From Betaproteobacteria bacterium (GTDB lineage Bacteria; Pseudomonadota; Gammaproteobacteria; Burkholderiales; Rhodocyclaceae), in NCBI GenBank assembly GCA_028065725.1, contig JAPTVL010000420.1:1-64000 (forward strand): a DNA stretch of 64,000 nucleotides, in the 5' to 3' direction. A program made the translations under genes and the position numbers. Position 1 is the first letter of the stretch, and each line of letters opens with the position of its first letter. Positions 1 through 9,128 of this stretch are shown in pieces. The notes under the pieces were generated by a model, which saw only the letters and a list, made by a program, of their open reading frames with translations, was not told the DNA's origin and searched no databases.

Positions 1-474
1 GCCTCTCGGCAGAGCAATGCCCTTCTCCGTCTGAGCAAAGCCGAGCAGCTTACTGAGCATGTAAAGCTCTTTGCGGACAGTGCTCTCCTTTACTGGCGGC
101 CGATCTTCATTTCCTTTCAACCGGTCATCGCGATACTTGGCAACAAGCTTTTGATCGATGGCTGTCAGACTGTAAGCTCCCAGTGCCTCATCAAGACGAT
201 CAAGCTGAAAGCGCCATGCCTCCTTTTCATCTTCTCTGACCCGGTAATGGTGGGGAGCAAATTCGGTTTTGAAGTCCTTGATCAAGTCGCCAAGCGTTGC
301 ACGCTCAGCCGCGCTCGTACTGGTAAACAGCCCTCGGCGCATATCGGTCTCTACCGATTGAGCCCAAGCTTGAGCCTCAGTCTTTGTCGGGAAGGTGCGG
401 CTCTCGTCTGGATATCCCTTCCGACGAATGATCGCCTGCCAGTAACCGCTAGCACGCTGCCGAATCGTTGCCAT
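1..474 (-). CDS. Tyrosine-type site-specific integrase, N-terminal part (runs off left edge)
   Basis: The minus strand is open from an ATG at 474 to base 1 (158 codons, no stop). The protein begins MATIRQRASGYWQAIIRRKG, an arm-type DNA-binding fold typical of phage and island integrases, followed by a helical core-binding (SAM-like) region with LGDLIKDF and STVRKELYMLSKLLGFA at about residues 60-155. The catalytic domain with the R..H-x-x-R..Y residues would lie beyond the window. A GAGG ribosome site sits about 6 bases before the ATG. The gene starts about 105 bases from a tRNA-Ser 3' fragment, as expected for an integrase next to its attachment site. Identification rests on the N-terminal domains only. 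Confidence 0.82.
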   Translation of the reverse strand, partial: MATIRQRASGYWQAIIRRKGYPDESRTFPTKTEAQAWAQSVETDMRRGLFTSTSAAERATLGDLIKDFKTEFAPHHYRVREDEKEAWRFQLDRLDEALGAYSLTAIDQKLVAKYRDDRLKGNEDRPPVKESTVRKELYMLSKLLGFAQTEKGIALPRG

Positions 475-484
475 TGCCGCCCTC

Positions 485-505
485 AAGTGTGACCAAAGTG
501 TGACC
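485..505. repeat. Two direct copies of AAGTGTGACC next to the integrase start
   Basis: AAGTGTGACC occurs at 485-494 and again at 496-505, separated by one base, between the integrase start and the tRNA-Ser fragment. Paired short direct repeats in this position are typical of integrase arm-type or excisionase binding sites; that role is inferred. Confidence 0.45.
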
Positions 506-578
506 GTAATTCATTTTGGCCACATGATAACGCCCTGAAAGCCTCTTGGTTACTGCGTTTTATTGAGATAAAATCTCC

Positions 579-640
579 CGCCTGGAAAGCGTGTTTAGGA
601 TAATATCCTAACGAGGGTTCGAATCCCTCCCTCTCCGCCA
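579..640 (+). other. 3' fragment of tRNA-Ser(GGA), likely att site of the element to the left
   Basis: The sequence matches a class II tRNA-Ser from the anticodon stem to the end: CGC, loop CTGGAAA (anticodon GGA), GCGTG, a long variable arm with AGGAT/ATCCT stem, T-arm GAGGGTTCGAATCCCTC, acceptor strand CCTCTCC, G and CCA. No 5' half (a GGAGAGG strand) is present upstream, and the 28-42 anticodon-stem pair is already broken, so homology starts at about base 579. This is the usual footprint of integration at a tRNA anticodon region. The intact tRNA-Ser should lie at the other end of the element, outside the window. Confidence 0.8.
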
Positions 641-689
641 CACACCCAGCAACCACGCGTCTTCCGGCGCGTTTTGCAGTCTTCGCCGG

Positions 690-1289
690 TCACAGGGTAC
701 GAATCGAATTTCCCCTGACGTCGAGCCAGACGCATTCCCCGTTCTTGCGCTTCATGTTCAGGATCGCCGAGCGTGGCAGCCCGGCGATATGGCGCGTGAT
801 GACGTCCATCACCCAGCCATGCGTAATCACCAGGACGCGCTTGCCGGCATTCGGCTTGCCGACGGCGACGATCCCGTCGAGCACGCGATCCGCGAATTCA
901 TCCATTGACTCGCCCTGCTCGAAATGCGTCGCCGGATTGCGTTTGAGTATCTGCTGCAGCAATATCGGGTTCAATTCAGCCAGTTCCGCCTTGGGAATAC
1001 CCTGTATGGCGCCGAAATTGCGCTCCTTCAGGCCCTCGATCGACTCCGGAGGGTCGAGCCGCAGCGAACGGGCGATGATCTCGGCGGTCTCCCGGGAGCG
1101 CATCAGGGGACTGGTATAGACTTTCGCGAAGCCGACCGTGGAAAAGGTGGCCACCAGCTCATAGGCCTGGCGACGGCCCTTGTCGTTGATTTCGACGTCC
1201 ATCCATCCCTGCAGGATGCCGGCGATGTTCCAGTCAGTTTCGCCGTGCCGCGCGACGCAGACGTACGCAGGCGCATTCGCGGACTTCAT
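690..1289 (-). CDS. Histidine phosphatase family protein (phosphoglycerate mutase-like)
   Basis: The 199-residue protein carries the family signature RHGETDWN near residue 14, the second catalytic histidine in THGWVMD and a typical SPLMRSRETAEI segment. This cytoplasmic superfamily covers GpmB/CobC-like small-molecule phosphatases; the substrate cannot be read from sequence. I chose the ATG at 1289 (MKSANAPAYVCVARHG) because homology starts right after it. The longer frame up to 1643 lies antisense or out of phase with the MaoC gene and has no family sequence. It lies 23 bases downstream of the MaoC-like gene and is probably co-transcribed with it. Confidence 0.85.
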   Translation of the reverse strand: MKSANAPAYVCVARHGETDWNIAGILQGWMDVEINDKGRRQAYELVATFSTVGFAKVYTSPLMRSRETAEIIARSLRLDPPESIEGLKERNFGAIQGIPKAELAELNPILLQQILKRNPATHFEQGESMDEFADRVLDGIVAVGKPNAGKRVLVITHGWVMDVITRHIAGLPRSAILNMKRKNGECVWLDVRGNSIRTL

Positions 1290-1312
1290 CGGTGCAGCGC
1301 GGAGGCGCAGGT

Positions 1313-1774
1313 CTAAAAATACCAGCGCGTCACCATCTCCGCCACGCAGGCGGGCTTTTCGCCACCTTCTATTTCGATCGTCGCCTTCCAGACGATCTGT
1401 GCGCCACCGGGAATCCCTTCCAGTTCGGCAAGGACGAAGCTCGCACGCACCCGGCTGCCGACTTTCACCGGCGCGGCGAAGCGCACGCGGTTGAGGCCGT
1501 AATTCACCGCCAGCTTGCTGCCTTCCACCGCAATGCACTCTCCAGCGAACTTGGCCAGCAGGGACAGCGTCAGATAGCCGTGCGCGATCGGCCCGCCAAA
1601 CGGCGATTCGCGCCTGGCCCGTTCCACATCGACATGTATCCATTGCTCGTCGCCAGTAACCTTGGCGAAGGCATTCACGCGTTCCTGGTCGATCAGCAGC
1701 CAGTCGCTGACGCCGATCTCCTGCCCGAGACGAGACTTGGCATCCGCAATGCCGGCAAAACGCGTTGATTTCAT
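1313..1774 (-). CDS. MaoC-like (R)-specific enoyl-CoA hydratase
   Basis: The 153-residue single hot-dog domain protein has the hydratase motif around VTGDEQWIHVD (catalytic Asp and His) followed by SPFGGPIAHGYLTLSLL, the classic MaoC/PhaJ pattern. Such enzymes hydrate trans-2-enoyl-CoA to (R)-3-hydroxyacyl-CoA and feed beta-oxidation or polyhydroxyalkanoate synthesis. The length is normal for the family. It is the first gene of a likely two-gene unit with the histidine phosphatase. Its start lies 14 bases from the end of tRNA-Arg, which is on the same strand and upstream. Confidence 0.85.
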   Translation of the reverse strand: MKSTRFAGIADAKSRLGQEIGVSDWLLIDQERVNAFAKVTGDEQWIHVDVERARRESPFGGPIAHGYLTLSLLAKFAGECIAVEGSKLAVNYGLNRVRFAAPVKVGSRVRASFVLAELEGIPGGAQIVWKATIEIEGGEKPACVAEMVTRWYF

Positions 1775-1788
1775 GAGCTCCCCTTGAA

Positions 1789-1865
1789 TGGCCCGCCCGG
1801 CAGGACTCGAACCTGCTACCCCCGGCTTAGAAGGCCGGTGCTCTATCCAGATGAGCTACGGGCGG
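1789..1865 (-). tRNA. tRNA-Arg(TCT)
   Basis: On the minus strand a complete 77-nt cloverleaf can be drawn: acceptor CCGCCCG pairs with CGGGCGG, D arm GCTC/GAGC, anticodon stem CGGCC/GGCCG-type with loop CTTCTAA giving anticodon TCT, T-arm GCAGG/CCTGC with TTCGAGT loop, G discriminator and encoded CCA. The anticodon reads AGA/AGG codons. Confidence 0.95.
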
Positions 1866-1966
1866 CTGCGCGGCAAGCGCGATGGGCGAGTTTAGCGCAG
1901 GACGGAACAAACGGTGCCGGGCGGGGCATAATTGCATTCGTTACCGGCTTCTACCAGTTGATTTCC

Positions 1967-2197
1967 ATGGCCAACGAACAGACTTACTGTTACCACTGCC
2001 GCACCCATCATCCGCGCGACGAAATGCGCCTGATCGTCACCAAGACCGGCAAGCGCTGGCGTTGCATCCGCAGCATCCAGGCCACCCAGCAGGGTCCGGA
2101 GGCGCGCGAAGCCTATGGCCGCCAGATCTCCGAGATCAACAAGGCCGAATCCAAGAGCCGGGCCCAGCGGCTGAACAATCTCCTGCAGGAAAAATAG
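1967..2197 (+). CDS. Small conserved-looking Cys-containing protein of unknown function
   Basis: This 76-residue protein starts MANEQTYCYHCRTHHPRDEM, with a CxxC pair followed by a later Cys in RWRCIRSI, suggesting a small zinc- or metal-binding fold; the C-terminus is charged and helical. I chose the ATG at 1967 because the upstream extension overlaps the tRNA-Arg gene. It is followed five bases later by the HNH gene, so the two are probably co-transcribed. I do not recognise a family with a known role. Confidence 0.65.
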   Translation: MANEQTYCYHCRTHHPRDEMRLIVTKTGKRWRCIRSIQATQQGPEAREAYGRQISEINKAESKSRAQRLNNLLQEK

Positions 2198-2202
2198 GCG
2201 GC

Positions 2203-2568
2203 ATGAAATCGGGCAATCCGGGCAAGCTCGACCGCATCGTCGCCGATGCGCGCCGCTATGCCGAGACCCGCGAGCATGGCTACCGCGAACAGGCCCTGAA
2301 AATCTACCCCTGGATCTGCGGCCGTTGCGCCCGCGAATTCACGCGCGCCAACCTGCGCGAACTGACCGTGCATCACCGCGATCACAACCATCAGAACAAC
2401 CCGCCCGACGGCAGCAACTGGGAGTTGCTCTGCCTCTACTGCCACGACAACGAGCATCAGCGGCAACTGGAAGCGGCGGCAGGAAGTTCAGAAGTCGGCG
2501 CTGGCGGCACGGCGGCTACCCACTCGCCGTTTGCCAATTTGAAGTCGATGCTGGGAAGCAAGAGCTAG
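2203..2568 (+). CDS. YajD-like HNH nuclease
   Basis: The 121-residue protein has the HNH/zinc pattern of the YajD family: CGRCAREF, then VHHRDHNHQNNPPDG, an Asn in SNWELLCLYC and a final CHDNEH. These residues make the beta-beta-alpha-metal site. YajD-like proteins are small chromosomal HNH proteins with no settled role. The gene starts five bases after the preceding small ORF. Its C-terminal tail (SSEVGAGGTAATHSPF) is encoded in part by a REP-like repeat at 2493-2514, so the tail is probably not conserved. Confidence 0.85.
   Translation: MKSGNPGKLDRIVADARRYAETREHGYREQALKIYPWICGRCAREFTRANLRELTVHHRDHNHQNNPPDGSNWELLCLYCHDNEHQRQLEAAAGSSEVGAGGTAATHSPFANLKSMLGSKS
2493..2514 (+). repeat. REP-like element, copy 1 (consensus form, loop GCGGCA)
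   Basis: The copy reads AGTCGG, stem CGCTG, loop GCGGCA, stem CGGCG. It lies in frame inside the 3' end of the HNH gene. It is identical over 22 bases to the copies at 21789 and 33204. Confidence 0.75.
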
Positions 2569-2692
2569 GGACAATGGCATTCATCACCGCCCTGAAATGC
2601 CATTGAGTTGACCTGGCGGAATGTGGTTTGCGCTCAATGCATTGCCGCCTCCGTTCACAGGAGACGGGAAAGGGAGCGGAATCACATAGTTC

Positions 2693-3949
2693 TCAATCCT
2701 TTCTCGTGGCCTCGGTCTCCACCCCAAAAACCTTGCCGGATGCCGTAGCCGACCCCGGCGGACTCTGTCGATCGAGCCAGTCGAGCACCTGCCTGGCCTG
2801 GACTACACCGCTGCCTTCCGCCTGAACGAGCAAAGTGCGCGCCCTTGCCGGATCCTTCCGCTCGCCGACCCCGATGGCCCAGAGTCTGCCCGCATTGAAC
2901 TGGGCCGGACCCAACCCGCGTGCCGCGGCATTTTCGTACCAGCGTAGAGCCTCGTCCAGATTCCGGTCAGTGCCGCGGCCCATTTCGTAAATCTCGCCCA
3001 GGTTGTTCTGCGCATCGGCATCACCGTGTTCTGCTGCCAGTTTGTAAAGGCGGGTGGCCCTGGGCGCATCGACCGGCCCTCCCTCGCCGTCCATCAGCAG
3101 GTAGGCGAACAATGTCTGCGAACGCGTCCGGCCCTGGCTGGCTGATTGCGCCAGCCAGGAGCGGGCACAAACATAGTCCCTCTCAATGGCGCCGAACTCA
3201 CCGAGACACCTGCGCCCCATCCATTCCTGTGCTGTCGCGTGCCCTCTCTCGGCCGCACGGTGCATTTCCACCCAGGCCTTGCCGGGCGAAACCTCCATCA
3301 GGCACTGGGCGGCGTACCAGCCGGCCGGCGCCAGTTGCTCCGCCGCCGCAAGAAATGCGGCACAGGACTTTTCCGCATCCTTCGGCAACAGAATGCCGCG
3401 CCCCAAGAGATAGCCGGTTGCCTGGCTGGCTTTCAAATCACCTTTTTGCGCCATTTTCTGCACTCGCCAACCGACGTCATGCAAGTCCCTGCCCAGGCTT
3501 CGCGCCAGACGCCGGGATTTCTCCGTATCCCCCACCGATTCGGCAACCAGCAGCCAGTCAATGAGTACCAGCGCCGCGTGCGCCAGGCGCTCTCTGGCCT
3601 CGATATCGTCCGGCTTGACGGCCACGCTCCGGCGCGCGGCCGCCACTTCCGCGGCCAGCGCCGCTTCGTCGGCAATAACGACAACCGAGGGTTTTGGGGA
3701 ACCGGCAGCAAGGCTTGCTCTGGTCGCTTTGATTTGTGGTTTGGCTTTGGCTCTCGCTTTAGCCTTGGTTTTGGCCTTCGCCGCCGTTTTGGACCTGGCC
3801 TTGGTAGCAACTTTAGCCTTGGCGGTGACCTTGACGCCTGCTTTTGTCTTGGTCTCGGCCTTGGACGGTGACGGTGTGGCCGCTTGGGCGGGCATCAGCG
3901 CCAGACTGAACAGCAGCAGGATACAAACCAGCTTCCCGCTCGACATCAT
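2693..3949 (-). CDS. Exported Sel1-repeat protein
   Basis: The 418-residue protein starts MMSSGKLVCILLLFSLALMP and has a clear Sec signal peptide ending near AQA. An unusual Lys/Ala-rich stretch follows (about residues 30-75, many KAK/TK steps), then a helical region and at least four Sel1-like TPR repeats (patterns such as AAEHGDADAQNNLGEIYEMG and WYENAAARGLGPAQF). Sel1 proteins act as protein-interaction scaffolds in the periplasm or at the envelope; the partner is unknown. I preferred the ATG pair at 3949/3946 over an upstream extension because it gives a proper signal peptide. Confidence 0.75.
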   Translation of the reverse strand: MMSSGKLVCILLLFSLALMPAQAATPSPSKAETKTKAGVKVTAKAKVATKARSKTAAKAKTKAKARAKAKPQIKATRASLAAGSPKPSVVVIADEAALAAEVAAARRSVAVKPDDIEARERLAHAALVLIDWLLVAESVGDTEKSRRLARSLGRDLHDVGWRVQKMAQKGDLKASQATGYLLGRGILLPKDAEKSCAAFLAAAEQLAPAGWYAAQCLMEVSPGKAWVEMHRAAERGHATAQEWMGRRCLGEFGAIERDYVCARSWLAQSASQGRTRSQTLFAYLLMDGEGGPVDAPRATRLYKLAAEHGDADAQNNLGEIYEMGRGTDRNLDEALRWYENAAARGLGPAQFNAGRLWAIGVGERKDPARARTLLVQAEGSGVVQARQVLDWLDRQSPPGSATASGKVFGVETEATRKD

Positions 3950-4329
3950 GCCAGGCCGGAGCCATACCACGCCGACAGCGGGGAAATCAGATATCGCGCA
4001 AGCGCCTGCAGGTGCAGCGACTTTCCCGGTACGACAACATATGCACCCCAATGTCCGAATAATGAAAATGACATAACCGTTTCAGGGCTTCCGTTGCGCC
4101 CGGCGGCAATGGCGGTCTCGCCACGCAGGAGCGAAAGGCCGGCCTTGCCCGCGACGACCTGATTCACCGAACAATCCACCTTGAGCAAGACATGGTGCAT
4201 ATGCTGCCAGCCTGCATGAAACGCCCTCTTTCTTTGCGACAGACGCAGCAGCATGACGCTGCCCATGTCTCGCAGCGGCACCGCGAGAATCCAAACGGCC
4301 GTAATCGGGCGGATCACCGATATCGATAA
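3946..4329 (-). pseudogene. Remnant of a WecA/MraY-family glycosyl-1-phosphate transferase (C-terminal part)
   Basis: On the minus strand an open stretch reads [38 protein letters not shown] and HMHHVLLKVDCSVNQ. This matches the WecA-family end (consensus VTALWIFALPLLD...FH.DRQHLHHLLL..G.S). The N-terminal two thirds are missing: tRNA-Pro begins within 70 bases upstream. The end runs into the start of the Sel1 gene, and conserved residues (D/R of the DRQH box) have drifted. The stretch 3950-4397 holds no other gene that I can support. Confidence 0.55.
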
Positions 4330-4397
4330 CCCTGCCGCTGACGAAACGAGACCGAAAAAGGGTTCCGGTCTTGCGACGGAAACCCTTGGGGATCAGT

Positions 4398-4474
4398 TGG
4401 TCGGGGTGGAGGGATTCGAACTCTCGACATCTTGCTCCCAAAGCAAGCGCGCTACCGGGCTGCGCCACACCCCG
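4398..4474 (-). tRNA. tRNA-Pro(TGG)
   Basis: The minus strand folds into a full 77-nt cloverleaf: acceptor CGGGGTG with CACCCCG, D arm GCGC, anticodon stem CTTGC/GCAAG with loop TTTGGGA (anticodon TGG), T loop TTCGAAT in a GAGAG..CTCTC-like arm, A discriminator and encoded CCA. Confidence 0.93.
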
Positions 4475-4547
4475 AACAAGGTAATTTTACCGAAGGCGCT
4501 CCATGACGGTCAATCGAATACCTTGATGGGGACGACAAATACCCGAC

Positions 4548-4576
4548 TTGCGATCAGCCCCCGTTTCGTTTATAAA
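4548..4576 (+). promoter_or_regulatory. Sigma-70-type promoter of dksA
   Basis: The boxes are -35 TTGCGA (4548-4553), a 17-bp spacer and -10 TATAAA (4571-4576). The dksA ATG follows 31 bases after the -10 box. Confidence 0.65.
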
Positions 4577-4607
4577 GCCGGTTCTCCGAAATTACGGAAT
4601 CCCTGCA

Positions 4608-5036
4608 ATGGCTGAAGATCTGCTGCACAAGAAGCAATTCCCGCCCTACGTCCCGAAGAAGGGCGAGGACTACATGAGCACGAAGCAACTCGCCCACTTC
4701 CGCGACATCCTGGCCTCACTCAAGGATGAATTGAGCGAGGATATCGAACGTACCGTGCACACCATGCAGGACGAAGCCACGGTGTTCGCCGATCCGAACG
4801 ATCGCGCCAGTCAGGAGTCCGACATTGCGCTGGAGCTGCGCAATCGCGACCGCGAGCGCAAGCTGATCAAGAAAATTGACGAGTCGATTGCCCGCATCGA
4901 AGGCGGCGAATACGGCTATTGCGATTCCTGCGGCGTCGAGATCGGCCTGAAGCGACTGGAAGCACGCCCTACGGCAACCCTGTGCATCGACTGCAAGACG
5001 CTGGAAGAGCACCGCGAAAAACAGGTTGGGAAGTAG
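4608..5036 (+). CDS. dksA: RNA polymerase-binding transcription factor DksA
   Basis: The 142-residue protein has the DksA layout: an N-terminal part, a long coiled coil (about 25-105) with the acidic tip in DPNDRASQESD, and a C4 zinc finger CDSCGVEIGLKRL...CIDC near residues 115-138. DksA enters the secondary channel of RNA polymerase and with ppGpp reprogrammes transcription of rRNA and amino-acid genes. I chose the ATG at 4608 (MAEDLLHKKQFPPYVPKK); the frame further upstream covers the promoter. The gene ends EKQVGK, and a diverged copy of that ending plus stop recurs about 70 bases downstream. Confidence 0.95.
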   Translation: MAEDLLHKKQFPPYVPKKGEDYMSTKQLAHFRDILASLKDELSEDIERTVHTMQDEATVFADPNDRASQESDIALELRNRDRERKLIKKIDESIARIEGGEYGYCDSCGVEIGLKRLEARPTATLCIDCKTLEEHREKQVGK

Positions 5037-5042
5037 TTCCAG

Positions 5043-5110
5043 CCTGTTTTCGGCGCAGGCTAACGTGAGCGCAGCGAACGTCAAGCGTAGCGGCCGAAGC
5101 CAAAAGCAGG
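5043..5110 (+). repeat. Second dispersed repeat family, copy A (3' of dksA)
   Basis: This stretch shares GCAGGCTAAC, GTCAA/GTTAA, GCG.AGCG, GGCCGAA and AAAA in the same order with the minus strand of 47970-48036, downstream of phoH. It is followed by AAGCAGGTCGGCAAGTAA, a second version of the dksA tail (QVGK-stop). Confidence 0.45.
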
Positions 5111-5132
5111 TCGGCAAGTAATTCGCCGGCGC

Positions 5133-5161
5133 AAAAAAAGGACGCCGTGGCGTCCTTTTTT
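5133..5161. terminator. Bidirectional intrinsic terminator between dksA and pnp
   Basis: AAAAAAGGACGCC and GGCGTCCTTTTTT form a near-perfect stem with a two-base loop, with A-run and T-run tails on both strands. It serves the convergent dksA and pnp transcripts. Confidence 0.9.
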
Positions 5162-5181
5162 GTCGCCGACAAAACCCGCCG

Positions 5182-7299
<2,118 letters not shown>

Positions 7300-7315
7300 G
7301 ACAATTCCTTTCGGC

Positions 7316-7355
7316 AATAAATAAAAGCCGGTACAGCCATCACGGCTGTACCGGC
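7316..7355 (-). terminator. Hairpin with T-rich tail between rpsO and pnp
   Basis: On the minus strand GCCGGTACAGCC pairs with GGCTGTACCGGC around a five-base loop (7327-7355), followed by TTTTATTTATT before the pnp ribosome site. It looks like the rpsO terminator, and the long perfect stem could also be an RNase III-type processing site that autoregulates pnp, as known in E. coli. Confidence 0.75.
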
Positions 7356-7435
7356 CTGTTCAGCAAGCCTGCGCAGTATCTGGCGCAAAGCGCATCGCGC
7401 GTTGGGGATGACCCGAAACGGCGCTTGGTAAAAAA

Positions 7436-7705
7436 TTACTTGCGCAGACCAAGACGCTCGATCAGCGAACGATAGCCGTCCGCATTCTTGCGCTTGAGGT
7501 AATCCAGCAGCTTGCGGCGCTGGCTGACCATCATCAGCAGGCCGCGACGTGAGTGATGATCCTTGGTATGTGCCTTGAAATGACCCGTCAGGTCGTTGAT
7601 GCGCGCCGTAAGCAGCGCCACCTGGACTTCGGGAGAGCCGGTGTCACCCTGCGCACGCTGGTAGTCGGTGACGATCTTGGCTTTGTCGATAGTGGAAATG
7701 GCCAT
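7436..7705 (-). CDS. rpsO: 30S ribosomal protein S15
   Basis: The 89-residue protein is full length for S15, with the four-helix sequence and hallmark [20 protein letters not shown] and [20 protein letters not shown]. It binds 16S rRNA helices 20-22 in the central domain of the 30S subunit. AAGGAAACC precedes the ATG. It has its own promoter 50 bases upstream and is followed by pnp. Confidence 0.97.
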   Translation of the reverse strand: MAISTIDKAKIVTDYQRAQGDTGSPEVQVALLTARINDLTGHFKAHTKDHHSRRGLLMMVSQRRKLLDYLKRKNADGYRSLIERLGLRK

Positions 7706-7754
7706 TGTGGTTTCCTTGCTGATCCTGTGATATTGGGCTCTTGGAGAACCATGG

Positions 7755-7784
7755 ATTATAGCGTCTCGAATGCAGTCTGATCAA
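7755..7784 (-). promoter_or_regulatory. Sigma-70-type promoter of rpsO
   Basis: Read on the minus strand, -35 TTGATC (7779-7784), an 18-bp spacer and a perfect -10 TATAAT (7755-7760) lie between truB and rpsO. Confidence 0.7.
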
Positions 7785-7806
7785 GGGCCAAGCGCGAATT
7801 CTACGC

Positions 7807-8724
7807 TCAGCCCCCGGCAACCAGCCGCTGCGGCAGCAACCAGCCGTCCGCTTGCTGCCGACCGACGCCAATGAAGTGTTGCTCGCTGTCATACACCCGC
7901 AGCCGCGCACCCTCCTCGGCGGACCAGCGCACCGCCTGTCCGTGCCGCAGCCGGGCCGATTCTGCGGCATCCAGCCGCGCTTCGGCCAGATCGGCCAACA
8001 GGGCATCAGGAGGCAGCAGCAAGGCATCCCGCGCTTCGACCGCGAGTTCTTCGAGCATGGCGAGCGTATGCGCTTGGGCGATATCGAGCGCGCCGATGCC
8101 GGTGCGGCGCAAGGCGGCCAGATGCGCGCCACAGCCCAAGCGCTCGCCGATGTCGGCGGCAAGGGTGCGCACATAGGTTCCCTTGCTGCAACGGACTTCA
8201 AAATCGAAGCGGTCATTGGACAGGCCATCGTCGCCATTGACCAGATGCAGTTGGTGGATGCTGATCCGGCGCGCCACCCGCTCCACTTCGATCCCGGCAC
8301 GGGCGTATTCATAGAGGGGCTTGCCATCCCGCTTCAGTGCCGAATACATCGGTGGCACTTGCTCGATCTGGCCGACGAAGGCAGCCAGCGTCAGGTCGAT
8401 CTGCTCTCGGCTGACGGCCACCGGACGGCGTTCCAGTTCGGCACCTTCGGCATCGGCGGTTTCAGTGGTAACGCCGAGTTGTACCGTCGCCAGGTAGCGC
8501 TTGTCGGCTTCGAGCAACTCGCCGGAGAATTTGGTCGCCTCGCCGAAGCACAGCGGCAGCAGACCGGTAGCCAGGGGATCCAGGGTTCCGGTATGGCCTG
8601 CCTTTTCGGCACTGTAGAGCCGGCGCGCCGCCTGCAACGCGTGATTCGACGACAGCCCGAGAGGCTTGTCCAGCAGCAGTACGCCGTTTAGCCGACGGCG
8701 TGGAGGCTTGCGCGGCGCGCTCAC
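7807..8724 (-). CDS. truB: tRNA pseudouridine(55) synthase TruB
   Basis: TruB makes the universal pseudouridine 55 in the tRNA T loop. The 305-residue protein has GVLLLDKPLGLSSN at the start and the catalytic Asp at residue 49 in GHTGTLDPLATGLL, then the SKGTYVRTLAADIGERLG box; a C-terminal PUA-like region follows. The start overlaps the rbfA stop by four bases (ATGA type), so translation is probably coupled. Confidence 0.95.
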   Translation of the reverse strand: MSAPRKPPRRRLNGVLLLDKPLGLSSNHALQAARRLYSAEKAGHTGTLDPLATGLLPLCFGEATKFSGELLEADKRYLATVQLGVTTETADAEGAELERRPVAVSREQIDLTLAAFVGQIEQVPPMYSALKRDGKPLYEYARAGIEVERVARRISIHQLHLVNGDDGLSNDRFDFEVRCSKGTYVRTLAADIGERLGCGAHLAALRRTGIGALDIAQAHTLAMLEELAVEARDALLLPPDALLADLAEARLDAAESARLRHGQAVRWSAEEGARLRVYDSEQHFIGVGRQQADGWLLPQRLVAGG

Positions 8725-9122
8725 TCCTCGTTCGGCTTCTGGTCCGATTCGACTGCCTCGTCGATCAGCTTCGACAGACGGGCACCCTCCTGCACCGAGG
8801 GATCGAACACGAAATGCAGTTCCGGAACATGATGAATGCGTACCCGGCGCCCCAGTTCGCGACGCAGAAAACTGGCTGAGTGCTTGAGTCCTTCGTCGAT
8901 CAGTTGATTGGCCGCCGGATCCGCCAGCGAGGTATAGAACACCTTGGCATGCGCATAGTCCGGAGTGACCTCGACTGCGGTCAACGTGACCAGCGTCAGC
9001 TTGGGCGCAATGCGCAAGTCCTTGATGTGAAAACGCAGCAGATCCGCCAGTTCGCGGCGGATCTGTTCGTTGACGCGGTCGGAACGCGCATAGCCGTGAG
9101 CCGAGCCGCGCTTGGTGGCCAT
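8721..9122 (-). CDS. rbfA: 30S ribosome-binding factor RbfA
   Basis: The 133-residue KH-fold protein has RSDRVNEQIRRELADLL, LVTLTAVEVTPDYAHAKVFY and HHVPELHFVFDPS, the standard RbfA sequence. RbfA matures the 30S subunit at the 5' end of 16S rRNA. It lies six bases after infB and overlaps truB by four bases in the conserved infB-rbfA-truB order. Confidence 0.95.
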   Translation of the reverse strand: MATKRGSAHGYARSDRVNEQIRRELADLLRFHIKDLRIAPKLTLVTLTAVEVTPDYAHAKVFYTSLADPAANQLIDEGLKHSASFLRRELGRRVRIHHVPELHFVFDPSVQEGARLSKLIDEAVESDQKPNEE

Positions 9123-9128
9123 CGCGGA

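Noticed and set aside
500..640. Intact tRNA-Ser gene
   Set aside because: No acceptor 5' strand or D arm can be found upstream of 579; only the 3' part is present.
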